Below are positions 52,801 through 61,889 of a stretch of 64,000 nt of DNA, piece after piece (the stretch's first letter is position 1; the number at the start of each line of letters is the position of its first letter). The position numbers were made by a program, and so were the translations under genes. The notes under the pieces were generated by a model, which saw nothing but the letters and a program-made list of their open reading frames with translations, did no database searches and was not told the origin of the DNA. Source of the DNA: Serripes groenlandicus (lineage: Eukaryota > Mollusca > Bivalvia > Cardiida > Cardiidae); assembly GCA_031761405.1 (NCBI GenBank), contig JASEVX010000011.1:32910140-32974139 (forward strand), given 5' to 3'.

Positions 52801-55800
52801 ATGATGGTAAAAAGATATTATAAGTGTTTAAGCTATATCTCTTATTGTTTTGAAAAAGAATTGATTTGATATGAATAACTTAACCAAAATCCTTTATTGA
52901 TAAAGGGCAATAATTCTTTAAAAAAAAACCTTGACAGAGTTATGTACTATTGTGTGTTGATGGAGGGAATGATGGTAAATAAGTGGTGTAAGTGTAAAAG
53001 CTATACTGTAATGGTTTTGAAAAAAGTAGGGTGGTACAAAAGACTTTACCAACATTTTAAGGCGAAAAAGGGCCATAATTCTTACAAAAACCTTGACAGA
53101 GTTCTGTACTCTTGTCTGTTGATGTAGGTAATGATGGTGAATAAGTGGTGTAAGTTTCAAAGCAATATCTGTAATGGTTTTGACAAAAAAGTGGGGTGGT
53201 ACAAAAATCTTAAGTATTGTATGTGTAAAAGCTATACTGTAATGGTTTTGAAAAAAAGTAGGGTGGTACAAAAAACTTTACCAACATTTTAAGGCGAAAA
53301 AGGGCCATAATTCTTACAAAAACCTTGACAGAGTTCTGTACTCTTGTCTGTTGATGTAGGTAATGATGGTGAAAAAGTGTTGTAAGTTTCAAAGCAATAT
53401 CTGTAGTGGTTTTGAAAAAATGTAAATTTGTACAAAATCTTAACCAAGGTGTGACACCAAGGCCGATGCAGACGCCAGAGCCGAGTAGTATAGCCAGCCT
53501 TTTTCTTCAAAATGTCAAGCTAAAAAGCAGTACATGTATAAAAAGGCTTGAAAACAATGCCATAAAAAGTCTTGAAAACAATGCCAAAAAAAAAAGGGAG
53601 AACAATTCCACTTTAACCACTTTAGTTCCCTTCCTTTACAAATTATTGACCCCCTTTCCCTCATAGAAAAAATCTACGGCAAACAACTTTGAAAGCATCT
53701 AGGTAAAAAAAATGTAATATCTTTAAAAATATTGTGGAAGTTTATCCTTAAATAACAAAGTCATCCACAAAGTGGTTTCAAACTGTGTCTTCAAGTGGGA
53801 AAGAGTTAATATAACTTTATATACTAGACAAAACTTCGAACACCCATATGTACATAAGTATCAATATTTCAGCTAAACATCTTCTTCGCATTGATGCGAT
53901 CAAGCGACGCACAGTTAATGGGAATGTTACGCCACTCCTGGATAATTGCATTCCCATTAACTGTGTGCGTCGCTTGATCGCATCAATGCGAAGAAGATGT
54001 TTAGCTGTGGTGAATGCTGCTGGTGGTCCCGCTACTGACTTATCCTGCGAACTTTAAAAATGCACCCTTCAATCAATTAATGCATTTTATTGTAATCTAA
54101 TGTAGTATTTTGTTAAGTTTTTGTTTTTCATTCTGTTACAGGATAGTTATGTGATACTCTTGTCAAATTGCAGTGTACTTGGAATAATATTAAATGAAAT
54201 ATTGATACCTATGTACATATGGGCGTTGGAAGTTTTGTCTAGTATAGATTGCACTGAAATTGTTGAATTGATATTTTTTAGCATTTTTACCTTGTTTGAA
54301 AGTTAAAGAAAGAGTATGTGAAAAACCAGTTTTGTCCCAGCCCAATTCCGTTCTAAATGACGGTAACCATCTTTGACAGGTGAATTTTTTCTTGCAAAAT
54401 ACATGGAACCCCCCCCCCATTTTCTTTGGATAATTTCAAAGCCTAGAGATTATTCTTTTCATTGGAAACAAAGAAGGAATTTATTTGGTGTAGTCATTGA
54501 CTTAACCCTTTCCCTCATACGACAATTATGCAGCAGACGACTTTGAAAATATTTTGTCAAAAAATAGAAGATCTCTTTAATTGAATGGATAAGATATGAC
54601 TTAAAGTGGAAAACATTGTGGCAAAAGGAGAAATTTCTCGTCTTGAGCAATTTCTTCTTTTGTCACTATGTTTCCAAAAAGCTGTCTGCTGCAGAGGCGT
54701 CAGAAAGCGTCTATATGAGGCAAAAGTTTAATTAAACAAGAGGGCCATGATGGCCCTGGATCGCTCACCTGATAATTTTTTTTTTTCACTTTAGCTATAT
54801 AATCCCCGCCCCCTGACAGCCATAGTTTCCAACCAATGAACTTGGCTTGAAGGAATATGAAAGTGGGTCACTTAAGGAACATTTCTACAAAATTATTTGA
54901 AAATCGGCATGAAACTTTTGGAGAAGAAGATTTTTTAAGTTTTCACTATAGCCATATAAGGCAAAATAGCCCCCCCCCCCCCCCCCCCCCGGCGGCCATG
55001 TTATTCGACCAATCAACATGGCTTGAAGGAATCTGATAGAGGGTCATCCAAGGAACATTTCTACAAAATTATTTGAAAATCTGCCAACCAGTTTGGGAGA
55101 AGAAATTTTTTGAAGTTTTCATTTCGTTGCCATGGAAACCAGAATTCTGCATGGATTCCAAAGATTTGAAGACAATCTGGTGAGGTCATTGAGCGGATGC
55201 TTTCTGTGAAGTTTCATCCTAATTAACCCACTGGTTACTGAGGAGAAGAAGTTGATGCACGAAGCACGACGGACGCTGGACGACGGACGCCAGACAAAAG
55301 GCGATCACAATAACTTACCTTGCTTAAAGCTCAGGTGAGCAAAAAACATGACCCCAAGGGCCAGTGCTCATTTTTTCCTTATATGTGTATAGTAAAACTT
55401 CAGGAATATTCTTGTCCAAAAGTACTGGCCAAGTTTAATATAATTTGGCATGAATATTCCTCTACACGAATTTTTCAAATTATTTAAATCTGTTAAAAAA
55501 ACATGGCTAACAGTGAGCGGGCATGGTTTTCTTATATGAATACCGGAAGAAAATTGAAAATAACTTCTAAACATTTGATAGAATCAGTTGAGTGAAATAG
55601 GACCATCATGCTCCTCTTGTTTATTTTGTGTAAGAAAGAAAAATTAAAAGAAAGTAATGTGAATGACTTTGTTATATAACCCTTTCCCTCATATGACAAT
55701 TCTGCAGCAGACGACTTTGAAAATATTTTGTCAAACAAGAGGGCCATGATGGCCCTGGAATCGCTCACCTGATTTTTTTTTTTTTTTCACTTTAACTATA

Positions 55801-58531
55801 TAAGCTCCGCCCCCTGGCGGCCATAGTTTCCGACCAATCAACTTGGCTTGAAGGAATCTGATAGTGGGTCACTTAAGGAACATTTCTACAAAATTATTTG
55901 AAAATCAGCCTGACACTTTCGGAGGAGAAGATTTTTTAAATTTTCACTATAGCCATATAAGGCAAAATAGCCCCGCCCCCTGGCGGCCATGTTTTTTTAC
56001 CAATCAACATGGCTTGAAGGAATCTGATAGAGGGTCATCCAAGAAACATTTCTACAAAATTGTTTGAAAATAGGCCTGACACTTTCGGAGGAGAAGATTT
56101 TTTAAGTTTTGACTATAGCCATATAAGGCAAAATAGCCCTGCCCCCACCCCCCTGGCGGCCATGTTTTTCGACCAATCAACATGGCTTGAAGGAATCTGA
56201 TAGAGGGTCATCCAAGGAACATTTCTACAAAATTATTTGAAAATAGGCCAGACACTTTCGGAGAAGATTTTTTAAGTTTTCACTATAGCCATATAAGGCA
56301 AAATAGCCCCGCCCCCCCTGGTGGCCATGTTTTTCGACCAATCAACATGGCTTGAAGGAATATGATAGAGGGTCATCCAAGGAACAATTATACAAAATTA
56401 TTTAAAAATCTGCCAACCAGTTTGGGAGAAGAAGAATTTTGAAGTTTTTTTATTTCGTTGCCATGGAAACCAGAATTCTGCATGGATCCCAAAACTTTTA
56501 AGGAAATCCTGTGTGGTCATTGAGAGGATGCTTTCTGTGAAGTTTCATCCCAATTGACCCACTGGTTACTGAGGAGAAGAAGTTGACGCACGACGAACGA
56601 CGCACGACGGACGCCGGACAAAAGGCGATCACAATAACTCACAAATGGAAAATCTCTATAATTAAATGGATAACCTATGACTTAAAGTGGAAAACATGGT
56701 GGCAAAAGGAGAAATTGCTCGTTTTGAGCAATTTCTTCTTTTGTCACTATGTTTTCAAAAAGCAGAGGCGTCAGAAAGCGTCTATATGAGGAAAAGGGTT
56801 AAACACTTACACTAGCATACCCGAGCACAGCAGATATGATCGCCATAAATAGCATTATAGGAAGTACTATTTTATCTTCTAAATCCAACTCCTTTCCTGA
56901 GGTAAGGATCAATACTGACATACTCAGCTGAAAAATAAAAACACCAAGGTAAAAATGATCTGTGATTAGTGTTGGGACGATGATCGATTATAATCGAAAG
57001 TTGATCGGATATGCATCACGTTAGCGATTGCAATTTACCACAATCGATTATCAATCGGTTCACCTTTTTTGCTTCATTTATGTTTGATTAATATTCGCTT
57101 CCACAAGGGAGTTTACTCTCGTGGGCTAGCATGTAAATACAACAACTTGAAATCGAAACAAAGTGTTTTTTTTGGCAATAAAATGATACAACCTAGTCAA
57201 GACAAGACATTAAGCCGGTATATTTTTTATCGAACATAAATAATAAGAAGCATTGCGAACATTAAGGCTTGTTAAATACAATACTGTATGAACCGATTAT
57301 ATAATCGATGTCTAATCGAATGAGGCAAAGTGATTGTAACCAATAATCGATTGTAAAAATGGAACCGATGGCCCAACACTATCTGTGATGCTGAACAAAT
57401 TTACGTGTAAGATCGTGAAGTGGAAGGGGAGGAGCCGACGTCAAAACGGAGAATCTCGGCGGCAACATTATCACTTCGTTTAACCCTTTCCCTCATACGA
57501 CAATTCTGCAGCAGACGACTTTGAAAATATTTTGTCAAAACATAGAAAATCTCCATAATTGAATGGAAAATCTATGACAAAAAGTGGAAAAACATTGTGG
57601 CAGAAGGAGAAATTGCACGTTTTGTGCAATTTCTTCTTTTGTCACTATGTTTTCAAAAAGCCGTCTGCTGCAGAGGTGTCAGAAAGTGTGTATATGAGGG
57701 AAAAGGGTTAACCCTTTCCTGCATGCAGGCACATTCCCTGTCGCCTCTGTAGCAGACAAAATTTGAAAACATTGTGGCAAAAGGAGAAATTGTTCATAAT
57801 GTGCAATTTCTTTACTTGGCTCAATGATTTTATCTGTTTTTAAAGATCATAGTAATTACTTTGATTCATAGAGATGTACCATTGTTGTGCTGAGATCTTT
57901 TCTTCAAATTTGTTGTAGATGCCTCGGTGGTATGGTGGTAGAGCGTCCCCTAGGGTGCAGAAGGTCACAGGTTCCATCCCCAGCTGGGACATACCAAAGA
58001 CCAAAAATGGTGGTAAATGCTGCCCTCGTTGGCGCTCTGGGTTTCTGGGTAAGCATAACGAGTAACTGGCTGGTGTCAGGGTAAAGGGACCAGTAATACT
58101 GGATACTTACCCAGGAAACGCCGTAATATAACTGAAACTTGTTCAAAATGGCGTTAAACACCAAACAATCAATCAATCAATCAAATTTGTTGCATGTAGG
58201 GAAGGTTAAAAATTTGATGTGATAAATACACATTTATTTTAATCATTACTGACAAATAACACAATAAGAATAATATTAATGGCTCATCAAAAGTCATCGA
58301 CAGCAAAACCCATTCTGCATGTGGAAACGGGTAAATAATACTTACATTGACTTGTAAATCCCCTTTCAGTAATCCAAGGAACAAAAAGAGAGTATTACAC
58401 ACATCCTGAAGGGCAGACCTCGCTCCAACTGTACGAAATATCAAGTTCTTTGATTCAGAGTAGGATCTGATAAGGAGAGCTCCAAACACAATGACACAGG
58501 GTCCCAACACTGAGGCGGAGACCAGACGAGC
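37731..58531 (-). CDS. Gene 2: unrecognised multi-pass membrane protein, partial (four exons)
   Basis: Join 58531-58346, 56927-56811, 51037-50951, 37893-37731. The exons share phase 0 borders and together give about 184 residues with at least four, probably five, hydrophobic segments, as in seven-helix or transporter-like proteins. I cannot name the family. The N-terminus should be at coordinates above 58,531 and the C-terminus below 37,731; neither was found. Introns are 1.4, 5.8 and 13.1 kb and full of repeats. Confidence 0.6.
37894..38237. other. Intron sequence, nothing recognised
   Basis: Unique-looking AT-rich DNA between the gene 2 exon and MITE fragments at 38,238-38,300 and 38,529-38,580. 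A GGGCC-element piece (GCCATGCCTCATGGGGGCCA) sits at about 38,325-38,528. Confidence 0.35.
38591..49962 (+). repeat. 32-bp minisatellite, about 355 copies, with higher-order blocks
   Basis: Unit is TGGTGAGTTAATGGAGTTTC followed by TGTGTTGCCTGA. Variants at the first positions (GGTGTG, TTGTAAG, CAAGAG, CTTGAG, CATGAG) label the units. The rare variant TTAATCGTGTTCCTG occurs near 39,881, 42,184, 43,999, 45,311 and 47,765, and another, TGATTATAATTTAATGG, exactly 180 bp after each. That shows kilobase block duplications. It lies wholly within the third gene 2 intron. Confidence 0.95.
49963..50187. other. Unique intron sequence
   Basis: Between the minisatellite and a MITE. No feature seen. Confidence 0.3.
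50188..50422. mobile_element. CCCTTTCC MITE, full length
   Basis: TTAACCCTTTCCCTCATACG to TATGAGGGAAAGGGTTAA; core ATTGCTCGTCTTGAGCAAT. Confidence 0.85.
50490..50757 (-). mobile_element. tRNA-derived SINE with duplicated B-box block, minus
   Basis: On the minus strand: CCGCCTCTGTGATGTAGTGG, TAGAACATCCACC, then GGGGATTCGATCCCCGGCC and a second GGGGATTTGATCCCCGGCC 22 bp further, then CATACCAAAG and the common body GGCTGCCCTCCTTGGCGCTG. The repeated B-box block is not seen in the copy at 57,916. Confidence 0.7.
50951..51037 (-). CDS. Gene 2 exon: membrane segment
   Basis: Acceptor TCTCCTGCAG|GCA, donor AGTTAAG|GTATTC; 87 nt, phase 0-0. It encodes ARFENRIV, then AISYAVMWILIPAYAVYLIV, one membrane helix. 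It links in frame to the exons on either side. Confidence 0.65.
51163..51373. mobile_element. CCCTTTCC MITE, CACATA subtype
   Basis: TTAAACCTTTCCCACATA to GTATGTGGGAAAGGGTTAA. Fragments of the same family lie on both sides (51,095-51,125 and 51,385-51,440). Confidence 0.7.
51440..52080. mobile_element. Three consecutive degenerate CCCTTTCC MITEs
   Basis: About 51,440-51,625 (ends TTTGGGAAAGGGTTAA), 51,622-51,825 (starts TTAATCTTTTCACACATA, ends CTACATGTGGGATGG) and 51,902-52,080 (starts TCATCCTTTCCCACACAC). Each has CAGCAGACGACTT- or CAGCAGATGACTT-type and CGTCTGCTGC-type words. Confidence 0.6.
52242..52689 (+). mobile_element. Element with ATACCCCCT ends and two tandem core units
   Basis: ATACCCCCT at the left, AGGGGGTAT at the right. 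The right end also forms its own hairpin (ATACCCCCTCTTCTTCGAAG followed by GGGGTAT). Two units of about 175 bp contain AGTAAAAGGGCCATAA, AGAAGCTTCAT and ATAGGCCGGACAAAA, then CGACAGACAGACAGAC. Same plan as 32,684-33,094. Confidence 0.7.
52890..53490 (+). repeat. Tandem repeat of AAAAAGGGCCATAATTC units
   Basis: Units of about 100-190 bp with AAAGGGCCATAATTCTTACA, CCTTGACAGAGTTCTGTACT, GTTGATGTAGGTAATGATGG and GTGGTTTTGAAAAA, ending with GCCGATGCAGACGCCAGAGC. It looks like the core of another member of the TIR plus tandem-core elements; its ends were not located. Confidence 0.65.
53645..53809. mobile_element. CCCTTTCC MITE, degenerate
   Basis: CCCCCTTTCCCTCATAGAA to TCAAGTGGGAAAGAGTTAA. Confidence 0.6.
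53871..54005. repeat. Long inverted repeat, arms about 55 bp
   Basis: Starting AGCTAAACATCTTCTTCGCA at the left, the arm is matched in inverse by the segment ending AAGAAGATGTTTAGCT at the right, with one 2-bp difference and a spacer of about 24 bp. The right arm carries the coding remnant listed next. Confidence 0.85.
53956..54056 (+). pseudogene. Possible Tc1/mariner-type transposase C-terminal remnant
   Basis: The frame reads NCVRRLIASMRRRC, then LAVVNAAGG, and stops soon after. The arrangement of an S-M-R/P-R-R-C motif followed by V-N/A-A-x-G-G resembles the last residues of Tc1/mariner-like transposases. It is a short remnant with no catalytic residues. Recognition is from memory of the family's C-terminus. 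Confidence 0.35.
54060..54500. other. Intron sequence, nothing recognised
   Basis: AT-rich, includes a short C run near 54,410. No gene or repeat named. Confidence 0.3.
54502..54731. mobile_element. CCCTTTCC MITE, full length
   Basis: TTAACCCTTTCCCTCATACG to ATGAGGCAAAAGTTTAA; core TTCTCGTCTTGAGCAA. Confidence 0.8.
54734..55347 (+). mobile_element. GGGCC element, with a C homopolymer
   Basis: AACAAGAGGGCCATGATGGC..TCGCTCACCTGA at the left; GGACGACGGACGCCAGACAA..GCTCAGGTGAGC at the right. The CCCCGCCCCC word near 54,970 has expanded to a C run of about 21 bp. Confidence 0.75.
55350..55625 (-). mobile_element. GGGCC element fragment, minus
   Basis: On the plus strand it ends AGGACCATCATGCTCCTCTT and has TCTTGTCCAAAAGTACTGGC, the inverse of the 29.4-32 kb elements. 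Truncated. Confidence 0.55.
55677..56802. mobile_element. CCCTTTCC MITE split by a 0.9-kb GGGCC element
   Basis: The left part (CCCTTTCCCTCATATG to ATATTTTGTCA) ends at about 55,734. The right part resumes at about 56,642 (AAATGGAAAATCTCTATAAT) and ends GAGGAAAAGGGTTAA. The two parts together make one normal MITE. Confidence 0.75.
55735..56641 (+). mobile_element. GGGCC element inserted in a MITE
   Basis: AACAAGAGGGCCATGATGGC to GGACAAAAGGCGATCACAAT followed by AACTCAC. It has three to four internal units of about 185 bp (TATAGCCATATAAGGCAAAA, CCAATCAACATGGCTTGAAG). It lacks the final CAGGTGAGC. Confidence 0.75.
56811..56927 (-). CDS. Gene 2 exon: membrane segments
   Basis: Acceptor TTTATTTTTCAG|CTG, donor GCTAGT|GTAAGT; 117 nt, phase 0-0. 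It encodes LSMSVLILTS, an acidic loop (GKELDLEDK), and IVLPIMLFMAIISAVLGYAS, a clear helix. A MITE ends only 8 bp from the donor. Confidence 0.65.
56967..57381. mobile_element. hAT-type MITE with 8-bp target duplication
   Basis: TAGTGTTGGGAC at the left and GCCCAACACTA at the right, flanked by TCTGTGAT at 56,959-56,966 and 57,382-57,389. An 8-bp duplication and TAGTGTTGGG-type ends fit the hAT superfamily. Internal words based on CGATTATAATCG/ATCGATTAT recur near both ends. Non-coding, 415 bp. Lies in gene 2's first visible intron. Confidence 0.85.
57479..57711. mobile_element. CCCTTTCC MITE, full length
   Basis: TTAACCCTTTCCCTCATACG to ATGAGGGAAAAGGGTTAA; shares its right TTAA with the next copy. 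Confidence 0.85.
57708..58209. mobile_element. CCCTTTCC MITE interrupted by a SINE
   Basis: TTAACCCTTTCCTGCATGCA on the left; after the SINE it resumes TTGCATGTAGGGAAGGTTAA. Two MITEs thus abut at one TTAA. Confidence 0.75.
57916..58181 (+). mobile_element. Full-length tRNA-derived SINE with 11-bp target duplication
   Basis: The head has GGTATGGTGGTAGAGCGTCC (A box) and CAGGTTCCATCCC (B box), the body CTGCCCTCGTTGGCGCTCTG and CTGGCTGGTGTCAGGGTAAA, and the tail CAATCAATCAATCAAT. It is flanked by CAAATTTGTTG at 57,905-57,915 and 58,182-58,192. The best SINE copy in the window. Confidence 0.85.
58346..58531 (-). CDS. Gene 2 exon: membrane segments, first seen
   Basis: Acceptor TCAATTTTCTAG|GCT, donor AGTCAAT|GTAAGT; 186 nt, phase 0-0, 62 codons. 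It encodes SASVLGPCVIVFGALLIRSY (helix), a polar loop, and DVCNTLFLFLGLLKG (second hydrophobic stretch). It opens in phase 0 at an acceptor, so the true start lies further upstream, to the right. Nothing convincing was found before the window edge. Confidence 0.65.
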
Positions 58532-58609
58532 CTAGAAAATTGAGAAAAATGAAATGTTGGGTTGCATGTTAAAATGTTGCTGGTATATAAGACTATTTCC
58601 TTACATCCT

Positions 58610-59061
58610 CTAAGCCTTTTCCTCATTACGACAATTCTGCAGCAGACGACTTTGAACATATTTTGTTAACTTATAGAAAATCTCTATAATTGAATGGATA
58701 CCCTATGACTAAAAGTGGAAAACATTGTGTCAAAAGGAGAAATTGCTCGTTTTGAGCAATTTCTTCTTTGTCACTATGTTTTCAAAAAGCGGTCTGCTGC
58801 AGAGGTGTCAGAAAGCGTCTATATGAGGTCAAGGGTTAAGCCTCTTCCACATACAGATGCTTTCTGCAGCCCATGAAGCAGAAAACTTTTGAAAGCATTG
58901 TGGCAAAGGGAGAAATTGCTCATCATGAGCAATTTCTCCATTTGCCACAATGTTTTCAACTCTATTCTAGAATTATAACTTCATTTCAAGAGATGTTTGA
59001 ATCTTTTGTGGATATGTTTTTCGATGTTGTCTGCTGCAGAATTGTTGTATGAGGGAAATGC
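58610..59061. mobile_element. Two abutting CCCTTTCC MITEs
   Basis: First, about 58,610-58,839 (CTAAGCCTTTTCCTCATTAC to GTCAAGGGTTAA). Second, 58,836 to about 59,061 (TTAAGCCTCTTCCACATA to GTATGAGGGAAATG). They share a TTAA. Cores GCTCGTTTTGAGC and GCTCATCATGAGC. Confidence 0.75.
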
Positions 59062-59177
59062 CTCTGCATCTTATTTCTTTAGATTACATTATTGGAATGA
59101 AAGAAATAGCTTATGCTGAGGCAGAACTCCGATAGGCTGATAAACCCGTACTGACATATAATAAGTAGACAGCAGAC

Positions 59178-59596
59178 GACAAGAGGCCCAAAAGGGCCAG
59201 TATCACTCCACGGCCATTAGGCAAAAATTTAATCTCCAAATGGCCCTGCCCCCTGGTGGCCATGTTTTTTTACCAATCAACATGGCGTGAAGGAATCTGA
59301 TATAGGGTCACCCTAGGAATATTTCTACAAAATTATTTGAAAATCAGCCCGACACTTTCACTATTTTTTCTTTTGGTTGCCATGGAAACCAGAATTTTGC
59401 ATGGATCCAGAAAATTTGAAGGAATTTATGAGAGGACATTGAGAGGATGCTTACTATGAAGTTTCACCCGAATTGGCCAAGTAGTTAGGGAGGAGAAGTT
59501 GTTTGAAGCAAAAGGTTAACGCATGCACGCACACACGCACACATGACGGACAATTCGCCATGACATAAGCTCGACTGGCTTTCAGCCAGTGGAGCT
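59178..59596 (+). mobile_element. GGGCC element
   Basis: ACAAGAGGCCCAAAAGGGCC at the left; GCATGCACGCACACACGCAC, ACATGACGGAC and CCAGTGGAGCT at the right. Internal CCAATCAACATGGCGTGAAG and GTTGCCATGGAAACCAGAAT. Degraded CCCTTTCC MITE text follows to about 59,760. Confidence 0.6.
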
Positions 59597-59863
59597 AAAA
59601 CTCACTATAAATGAAAGTATAATTATTGAAAATAAATAAAAAGCACTGTGACAAAGGGAGAAATTATTATTATGAACAATTTGTCCTTTTGTCACAATGA
59701 TTTCAAAAGTCATCTGATGCAGATGCAAAAAGCTTCTGCACTTAGTTGGAGATGGTTACGCCTCATTTAAGCAAGCATTCAGACTGTTCTTACTTAATTA
59801 TTCTCTAATCACACTTTAATAAAAAAAAATCTGCTTGGTTTCTACCCCTTTTTTTTTTTTATC

Positions 59864-60097
59864 TTAACCCTCCCTTTCCATCACATAGATGCTTTCTGAC
59901 GCCTCTGCAGCAGACGGCTTTTTGAAAACACAGTGACAAATGAAGAAATTGCTCAAAACGAGCAATTTCTCCTTTTGCCACAATGTTTTCCACTTTTAGT
60001 CATAGGTTATCCATTCAGTTATAGGGATTTTCTATTTTTTGACAAAATATGTTCAAAGTTGTCTGCTGCAGAATTGTCATATGAGGGAAAGGGTTAA
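59864..60097. mobile_element. CCCTTTCC MITE, full length
   Basis: TTAACCCTCCCTTTCCATCA to ATGAGGGAAAGGGTTAA; core AATTGCTCAAAACGAGCAAT. Confidence 0.8.
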
Positions 60098-60109
60098 AAC
60101 ATGTAGAGC

Positions 60110-60506
60110 ATTTTAACTCCTCTACAACAGATGACTTTTGAAAACTATTTTGCAAATTAGAAATTGCTCATCAATAAATGAGAAATTTGCCATTTAGCCA
60201 AGATGTATCCAACTTTATCGAATTAAAGTTTTTTCATTCAGTTTCCTTATCTTTGACTAAATGTTTTCAATGTTGTCTGCTGCAGATTTGTTGTATGTGG
60301 GAAAGGGTTTTAAAAGAGTTACACATATTGTTAACCCCACATACATCAATCCTTCAGCAGACGACTTTAAAAACCTCTGGTTAAAAAAAAGATAAACCTC
60401 TATAAATTAAACTTTAATTGTTCAATACAGTTGAAAGCATTGTGACAAAAGAAGAAATTTCTACTGTTGGCACAATGTTTTTAAAAGTATATATGGGAAA
60501 TGGTTA
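60110..60506. mobile_element. Two degenerate CCCTTTCC MITEs
   Basis: About 60,110-60,312 (ends GTATGTGGGAAAGGGTTTTA) and 60,331-60,506 (TTAACCCCACATACATCA to ATATGGGAAATGGTTAA). Confidence 0.6.
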
Positions 60507-60637
60507 AAAAATATATATGCTATATTGAATCTAATGTTCATAATATTTTTAAGAGTTTTGTTCTTGAAACATATATCCGAAGAAAAACATGCTTCATTAA
60601 ATTTTGACAAATGTTTTTTTTTAAAGAGACAACGTTT

Positions 60638-60908
60638 CCTAGGTAAGTTACCAGTGCTACAGTGCTTATCCTGACACCAGCCAGTCAGTCAGTCGTAATG
60701 CTAACCCGCAACCCTGAGTGCAAAGGAGGGCAGCCATTACAACCCCCTTTTTTTTTTCAAAGTCTTGGGATAAAGAGAAATTGCATGGTTCAGACAAATT
60801 CTCCTAAATCAACAATGTTTTCAAAAATCATGGTATTATTTATCCTCACACTGACGCATCGGTCATAATGCTATTTCCACAATCCTGAGCATCAAGGAGA
60901 GATGCCAT
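60638..60908 (-). mobile_element. SINE body fragments, CAAACAATC family, minus
   Basis: CCTAGGTAAGTTACCAGTGC, TGACACCAGCCAGTCAGTCA and GGAGGGCAGCCATTACAAC, then a second weak copy (CGGTCATAATGCTATTTCC..AAGGAGAGATGCCATT) near 60,855-60,908. Confidence 0.5.
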
Positions 60909-61138
60909 TTAATCCTTTCCCTCATACAACAATTCTGCAGCAGACGACTTTGAACATATTTTGTCAAAAAATAGAAAATCTCTGTAATTGAGTGGATAAC
61001 CTATGACTAAAAGTGGAAAACATTGTGGCAAAAGGAGAAATTGCATGTTTTGTGCAATTTCTTCTTTTGTCACTATGTTTTCAAAAAGCCATCTGCTGCA
61101 GAGGCATCAGAAAGTGTTTATATGAGGGAAAGGGTTAA
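60909..61138. mobile_element. CCCTTTCC MITE, full length
   Basis: TTAATCCTTTCCCTCATACA to ATGAGGGAAAGGGTTAA; core TTGCATGTTTTGTGCAA. Confidence 0.85.
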
Positions 61139-61227
61139 ATGGAATTTGAAAATCATATCATTAAAGGGATTGAATAAGTGTTTTCAAGACACAATTTACA
61201 AAAGACACAAACATTTCATTTATTACT

Positions 61228-61402
61228 TTAACCCTTTCCCTTATAGGACAATTCTGCAGCGACGACTTTGAACATATTTTGTCAAAAAATAAAAAATCTC
61301 TATAATTGAATGGATAACCTATGACTAAAAGTGTCACTATGTTTTCAAAAAGCTGTATGCAGCAGAGGCGTCAGAAAGCGTCTATATGAAGGAAAGGGTT
61401 AA
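61228..61402. mobile_element. CCCTTTCC MITE lacking the central hairpin
   Basis: TTAACCCTTTCCCTTATAGG to TATGAAGGAAAGGGTTAA. The segment between AAAAGTG and TCACTATG is deleted, so the core palindrome is gone. Confidence 0.8.
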
Positions 61403-61880
61403 GAAACAACCATTTTTAAAGTATTTGCTATGACCAGACCTGGGATTTGACTTTGTTCTCTACAGCTCCCAAAGACCCCTTTACACACAAGGAGATCGTT
61501 GGGCGACCATTGAGCGATCAAAAATTGCCCAAAATTGGCCCGATCTCTCGACGATATCTCAAAGCCCTGAAAAGTCGTTTCTGTGTAAATGCTTGGGAGA
61601 TCCTTGCGCGCTCGTTCTGCAATTAAATTGCATTTTTTTGCCAACTTCCAAACTTCCATGGCATTCATTGAGCGCTTATCGAGGGCTCAATGAAAGATCC
61701 TTGAGAGTTCAGTGAGATCTAAGGAGATTGCTGAGAGATCAGATGCGACAAAGAGAGATCAATGAGAGACAGAAAAATTTGCCGTCCATTGAAAAAGCTC
61801 TGAGAGGTCATGTAACACAATGAGGGTAGAGGTATAGAGGTATACATGTTAGATATTAGATCCATTGAGGGTATAACTAG
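61403..61880. other. Unassigned stretch with GAGATC/GATC-rich text
   Basis: Words such as CATTGAGCGATCAAAAATTG, GAGAGTTCAGTGAGATC and GAGAGATCAATGAGAG recur. I see no exon or named element. Confidence 0.3.
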
Positions 61881-61889
61881 AGGTTGTTT

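Noticed and set aside
61399..61668. An 89-codon minus-strand frame starting MNAMEVWKLAKKC
   Set aside because: It has a vaguely protein-like composition but no splice context, runs through GATC-rich repeat words and ends in MITE sequence. I could not support it.
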